From: Synaphobranchus kaupii
Taxonomy: Eukaryota; Chordata; Actinopteri; Anguilliformes; Synaphobranchidae
NCBI GenBank assembly: GCA_029718625.1
Contig: CM056378.1
Coordinates: 58,427,027-58,491,026, forward strand
DNA length: 64,000 nt
Direction of reading: 5' to 3'
Program-made: the position numbers and the translations under genes
Notes under the pieces: generated by a model
Databases searched by the model: none
The model's input: only the letters and a program-made list of their open reading frames with translations
Told to the model about the DNA's origin: nothing
In this document: piece by piece, positions 59,601 through 64,000 of the stretch
How the letters are laid out: every line of letters starts with the position of its first letter
Numbering within the stretch: position 1 is the first letter of the stretch

Positions 59601-59608
59601 AAGTCTAT

Positions 59609-61311
59609 ATGCACGATCACTTGTACACAAAAGAAATGGAGGATATCGACCCCTGCAGAAGCTCATCATCTCCTCACCCCTCAGTACGTTTGATTGCTGA
59701 CGAATTGGAGGGGTCTGAGGAGGCCAGCTCAATGGAGGAGGGCACAGATGAGCATACACTTAGTGACTATGACAGCTTCAGTAATGAGGATGAGAGCGTC
59801 ACTGAGATAGTGGATGAAGAGCTCAATCTCTTTCAGGACAGGAAGAGCATTGTGTCCACCAAGAGTTGCTGAGGCTCTTCTCTGTGTGCCACTGGGAGGG
59901 TTGTGGAAAATCCCTATTGCAGTCACCATCTGTCAGGAAAAATGGATTTGGGCTGCAGATCAAAACAGAGTGCACTCATGGTCACAATTTTACCTGGAAC
60001 TCCCAGTCTACGATCAGAGGGGTGATGGAGTGTAATGTTTCTGTACCTGCAGCTGTTTTTGTCACTGGCAATGAGTGTAGCCCATTCTTGGAGATCTGTG
60101 ACACCATCGGTCTTGAAACTTTATCTAAAAGAGAATGGTTTAACATCCAGAGAGCTTACGTCATCCCTGAGATCGACCAGACTTGGACAACACACAATGA
60201 AGCTGTGCTGAGTGCTATGAGTGACGAGCCACTTGTTCTCTCTGGAGATTGCAGATATGACAGTCCTGGCCACAATGCAACTTTTAGAACTTACTCTCTG
60301 CTGGATACCAAGTCAAACTTGGTGGTGGCACAGGAAACTGTCAAAGTCACAGCAGTCAAAAACAGCTACTGGCTGGAGTGTGAAGGTCTGGATAGGTGCC
60401 TGTCAAAGCTGAATGACTATGGTGTGTGTGTGTCTGTGCTGGCCACTGACTGCCACCCATCAGTGCAGAAACTCCTGAGAGAGAAGCATGCAGACATACA
60501 GCATGAGTATGACCTTTGGCACATTGTCAAGAACATCAATAAAAGATTGCTACAGTGCCACAATGAGGAGCTCTATGCGTGGATCAGGATGATAACCAAC
60601 CACCTCTGATACTGTGTTACTACCTGTGGGGTAAGTGTGACCAAGCTTACAGAGAAGTGGACTTCCATCCTACACCATATCACTGATGTGCATTGCTGGG
60701 CATGTGGCGAGACAATGTCGCGATGTGAGCATCCTCCTTATACGCCCTTTAGAGAAGAACCCTGGCTACAGCCTAACTCTGTTGCATTTGAGAATTTGCA
60801 AAGAATAGTTCTTGACAAGCAACTGCTAAAGAAATTACATAAAACCACAAAAGGCATCCATACAGGGCAACTTGAGAGTCTTCACTCACTGTACATGAAA
60901 TACGCCACCAAGAGGAAAAAGTTCCTGAAGGAGAGTTTTGAGGCCTGCCTTCATATAGCTGCGCTGGACCACAACTACAATGTAAACAGACAGGCAACAA
61001 AACAACACAAACACCAGTTCTCCAAAGCCGCTCAACAATGTGTGGTCATACCAAGAAAGGTGGACAAAGACTATTCCTTTAGGAAGGCCATTGTGTCAGG
61101 TGTGATACACAGGTGTGAGTCTGGCTCCATTCGAGCAGTGCGTCAAGAGGTCAGAAAGGAGACTTCCCTAGCCCAGCACAAAGGTGTGGAGAAGCCCAGC
61201 AAAGCTCACTCAATCTTGAAGCATTTGAGCAGATTTGCATCCTTACAGGCCCATCAGGAAGTGCATTGGGGGAAAAAAGTATACATAACTATATATAAAA
61301 AGTATATATAA
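59609..61311 (+). pseudogene. Kolobok transposase, near-complete but disabled
   Basis: 59609-59872 is an acidic Ser/Glu-rich linker (EGSEEASSMEEGTDEHTLSD) ending SIVSTKSC. A small deletion there shifts the frame, and the transposase continues at 59866 with [14 protein letters not shown] (a Cys-containing module, CxxxGC), [21 protein letters not shown], then [20 protein letters not shown] with the first catalytic Asp. [17 protein letters not shown] supplies the second, [14 protein letters not shown] follows, and [20 protein letters not shown] holds the catalytic Glu. One TGA (60607-60609, NHL-stop-Y) sits where the family has Trp; reading continues in the same frame to 61311. Plus-strand, convergent with the ballast gene at 62930-63334. 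Confidence 0.78.
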
Positions 61312-62929
61312 TTCTAAATCAAATTAAAAATAATTGGAACTTGGTGATGATTTTTTAAATTATTTTTTTTAATTCTCCACTCCAGTAGATGAAATGTTGG
61401 ATACATTTTTAAATGTTTTGTTCATTTTTGTGTCTTGTATTATGGTAGTTTTGAAATGTTGCTGTGAAAGTTGTTACAATGAAATTTCTGCTATTATGAG
61501 CCCCAAGACTCTTTTATTCTGAAAAAGAAAGAAGTTGAACTGAGAAATAGGAACATCAAGAAATGCTCACCAATGTTTTCCGTGAGGTTTACAAATATGC
61601 TTTAGAAAGTAATGGGTTAGCTAAGAGCAAAGCAGAAACATACCATATTCATCTGTTTATGCTGGTTTAAAGGGGTCAGTTGTTTTTTTTTTTACTCATT
61701 GCTGATATTAATCAGACAAACACAAATGCACAAGTAAAGTTGATATTGGCACTCTCTGGCTTCTGCCGATAGCTGCATGCTTCCCTCACAAAGGATTTGC
61801 CATTCAATTCATAACCTAAAACCATAAAACAACTTGGCTGGACTGTCATTGCTTTATGAATGTAAGACACCATTGTATTACCTGGGTGTCACAGCAATAC
61901 TGCATCACATTGCGTAAAGCAAACATTCGCAAATTAAATGGGAATTATTTTCAGCAGAACTGTTATTTATCATGATCCGTGTCTATGTTTTGTAATAAGT
62001 TTTTCGGACATCTTGTAAGAAGGAGCCACCAGTCATGATGAGTAACTGCTACTTAAAATAGTCCCCCATTTAATTTGTGAATGTTTGCCTTATAGAGTAA
62101 TGTGCCGTATTGCTAGCAGGCACACAAGTTACAGAATGATGCACTGCTCACAAACTGTTGACCCATTACAATGACAGAAAAAGAGGCACCTTATACTTTT
62201 GTGAGTAATGTTATATTTTAATTTTGCAATTTTAAATTAAATCCAGTTTTCTCTTCTTATTAAAAATCACCATTGAAATACTCTAAGCCATGATATTCAG
62301 GGGAGGGGGAAAACCATCCTAACGGAATTCACCACACAAGCTGGAATGTGGATCCTGTTCCTCCTGCCTAGATGTCCTCTGGCCCATAAGGTAAACTGTC
62401 TGTATGCAGTCCACCTAAACAAACTGACAAAACGGTCTAGATTTAACACGTTTGGCATAACCATATTTATGTGCTTCCTTCCGTGACAACGCGCTCACAT
62501 GAACAGTGGCACTGTGGTATCGATTAGCCGGTAAGTTAATGTTGTGGAAAGCAAGAATCATCGTGATAACGTTACTCCATAATCAATTCTACTTACAGAT
62601 CAAGTTAAATTTATATTCTCACTTCGTACATAAGTTGTTCAAAAGCAATATTTAAATTATCACTAGCAGTAGTCGTCCGTGGCTAGCTAGTTCATGAAAC
62701 ATTAACTAGTAAGCCAGCTGGCAACCTAGCATGAGGAACCGATGTAGCCAGTTCACTAGCTAACTTACCAAACCGCTCTCAAATTGGCTAACTATCTAGC
62801 TAACGTTACCTGGCAAGTGGATATCACGTGCAACTTATTAGTTGTGTAAATTACCTAATGTAACTTAAGCATGGTAGATGTCTTCCACAAATAGCAATGT
62901 TCCCGCATATCCATAGCTAACTAGCTAGA
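61312..62929. other. Non-coding interval between the two convergent Kolobok genes
   Basis: AT-rich; no domain-bearing ORF seen. It may include the 3' ends of both transcripts and an unrelated insertion. Confidence 0.45.
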
Positions 62930-63334
62930 TTACCTGCTATTTATGGGCCGGTACAAGGTCTCGGCACAGACATCTTTCAAGGAAAGCGTGGCTACCTCCA
63001 AGACGTCCCTCTCACAGCAGAGCATCTGATAGGTATGGGCCAAGGTTATACAGACGAGGTTCCCGAGCAGGTGATCCAGACTCGCCTCTCGACAGCAGAT
63101 GGACTCACGGGCTGTAGGCATGTCCTTGCATTTCCCACACATGCACCACGTACTGTTGCCCTGCCTCACTAACGTTATGCCTGGGTCAACTGACTTCCTC
63201 TCTTCTGATCGATCTGGCATTTCAGATTGAGATTCTCTAAATTGCGGTTCTCTCCTCCTCACTGGCTCAAATGCATATGCTAATGGATGTCTTGTTATTT
63301 CTTCATAATTGTGCTCAACTTCGTCGTCTTCCAT
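62930..63334 (-). CDS. Ballast-domain (P2X7 C-terminus-like) protein, intact ORF
   Basis: An uninterrupted 134-residue ORF from MEDDEVEHNYEEI (63334). An acidic N-terminus with AYAFEPVRR is followed by STWCMCGKCKDMPTARESICC, a full match to the ballast zinc-binding core. CITLAHTYQMLCCERDVLE then fits the downstream CIT-x-H...C-L-x-x-VL pattern of stand-alone ballast proteins and P2X7 tails. No transmembrane segments are present, so it is not a channel. An upstream in-frame ATG at 63436 would add 34 residues, but it lies inside a separate repeat-like sequence, and the MEDD start matches MMDDY of the other two copies. Lies on the opposite strand to the transposase, 1.6 kb past its stop. Function unknown: possibly a DNA- or membrane-associated accessory factor. 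Confidence 0.72.
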   Translation of the reverse strand: MEDDEVEHNYEEITRHPLAYAFEPVRRREPQFRESQSEMPDRSEERKSVDPGITLVRQGNSTWCMCGKCKDMPTARESICCREASLDHLLGNLVCITLAHTYQMLCCERDVLEVATLSLKDVCAETLYRPINSR

Positions 63335-63428
63335 CTGGTGGTCTCTTTTAATCATAGACTGTAGTAGTAGCTTTGCCCTCCAACCTAACCACAACGTCTC
63401 TGGTTGTGAAACTTCACGCTTGTGGGCC

Positions 63429-63640
63429 CCATCCATAGACTGTATAAAAATATGGACAAAGCCACTGTGACGTCACCCATTGCCTTTCCATGGCCTCGTA
63501 AAAACTGAATTGAAGCTCGGAAGTCTTTTTCACCTGCCGTTTGTACAAACTGCACCTGCTCCGTGGAGCCGAAGTGACCTTGGCTTGGAGCAGGGTCAAC
63601 CGGATATGGCCCGGGCACAGTATGATTGACAGTTCGGGGT
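63429..63640. repeat. Teleost MITE-like sequence
   Basis: CCATAGACTGTATAAAAATA followed by GTGACGTCACCCATTG resembles a very frequent fish DNA-repeat terminus (ISL2EU/Harbinger-type as I recall). It overlaps the upstream alternative start of the ballast ORF, so it may supply or have replaced the promoter. Confidence 0.45.
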
Positions 63641-64000
63641 GGAGAAGCCACAGGACTATAAAGCCCACAGAACTATATAAAGCCCATGACCTGACCAAAC
63701 CCACCATTTTGCAAAACAAACTCGCGGTAAACTTCCTTAAATTGCTAATGTTTTATAATATAACATTTAATTTTCATCCTCGATTTTACTGTGTCATTTA
63801 TTCGCATTGAATGTGTGGTATTCGTCACATAATTAACGTTCATTCAGTTATCTTCATCTAACTCTTTATATTCAGCTAACATCAGCTAATTTGATTAGCT
63901 AGATAGCATACCAGCTGAGCTCGGTAGCCAAGCTAGACGCAGTGCATCACCACCATTGCTAGGGAGGTCCAACCCGTTTTCGTGATTTTTCAGAAAACAT
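63641..64000. other. Unclassified right edge of window
   Basis: AT-rich spacer with TAGCTAGATAGC and AACGTTCATTC; no terminus of the third Kolobok recognised before the window ends. Confidence 0.4.

Noticed and set aside
62930..63334. A P2X7 receptor gene
   Set aside because: Only the cytoplasmic ballast-type domain is present; no transmembrane segments or ATP-binding ectodomain lie nearby, and the context is a transposon.

Overview
The window looks like transposon-rich nuclear DNA of a ray-finned (teleost) fish. The evidence is a 5S-rRNA-derived SINE, several Tc1-like elements of classic teleost type, L2-type LINE sequence, PIF/Harbinger, Kolobok, piggyBac-like and hAT-like elements, long CA tracts, and AT-rich spacer full of TAGCTAGC/AACGTTA motifs. 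Coding pieces end in GT donor sites and lie far apart, so this is not prokaryotic. I cannot name the species and I see no convincing host protein-coding gene; almost everything I can recognise is mobile DNA.

Layout. 0-8.6 kb: LINE 3' end, 5S-derived SINE, a 1.9-kb Kolobok element with TTAA duplication (2255-4155), and a TTAA-flanked piggyBac-like element (4880-8126). 8.6-18.7 kb: mostly unrecognised, with a 0.4-0.8-kb tandem repeat, tRNA-SINE pieces, short foldback elements and one arm of a dispersed repeat. 18.7-24.3 kb: three nested pairs (a MITE in a Tc1 element; a solo LTR in a Harbinger exon; a TTAA element in a second Tc1). 24.3-29.5 kb: more copies of the dispersed repeat and a hAT-like element. 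29.55-33.95 kb: an LTR element with only a gag-like ORF and a ~1-kb internal duplication. 34.3-38.5 kb: an L2 LINE interrupted by a hAT element. 41.9-44.3 kb: a Tc1 element interrupted by a second Kolobok copy. 47.05-56.7 kb: two large palindromic elements built from a GIN/Ty3-type integrase gene, the first split by an apparently intact Harbinger transposon (49355-53620). 59.6-63.4 kb: a Kolobok transposase (damaged) followed by a convergent small gene.

Main points. (1) All three Kolobok-type loci carry, at the right end and antisense to the THAP or transposase gene, a small ORF with the WCxCxxCxxMPxxxEsxCC signature of the P2X7 C-terminal 'ballast' zinc-binding domain. This looks like a recurrent second gene of the transposon. 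(2) The two palindromic integrase elements have the same ~227-bp central spacer in opposite orientations, as expected from recombination between the inverted arms; in both, the second catalytic Asp of the integrase is Asn. (3) The Harbinger element keeps a four-exon Myb/SANT-like gene and a two-exon DDE transposase, both open, with a CTA target duplication. Most nested insertions can be checked because removing the insert restores the interrupted sequence, in three cases including its reading frame.
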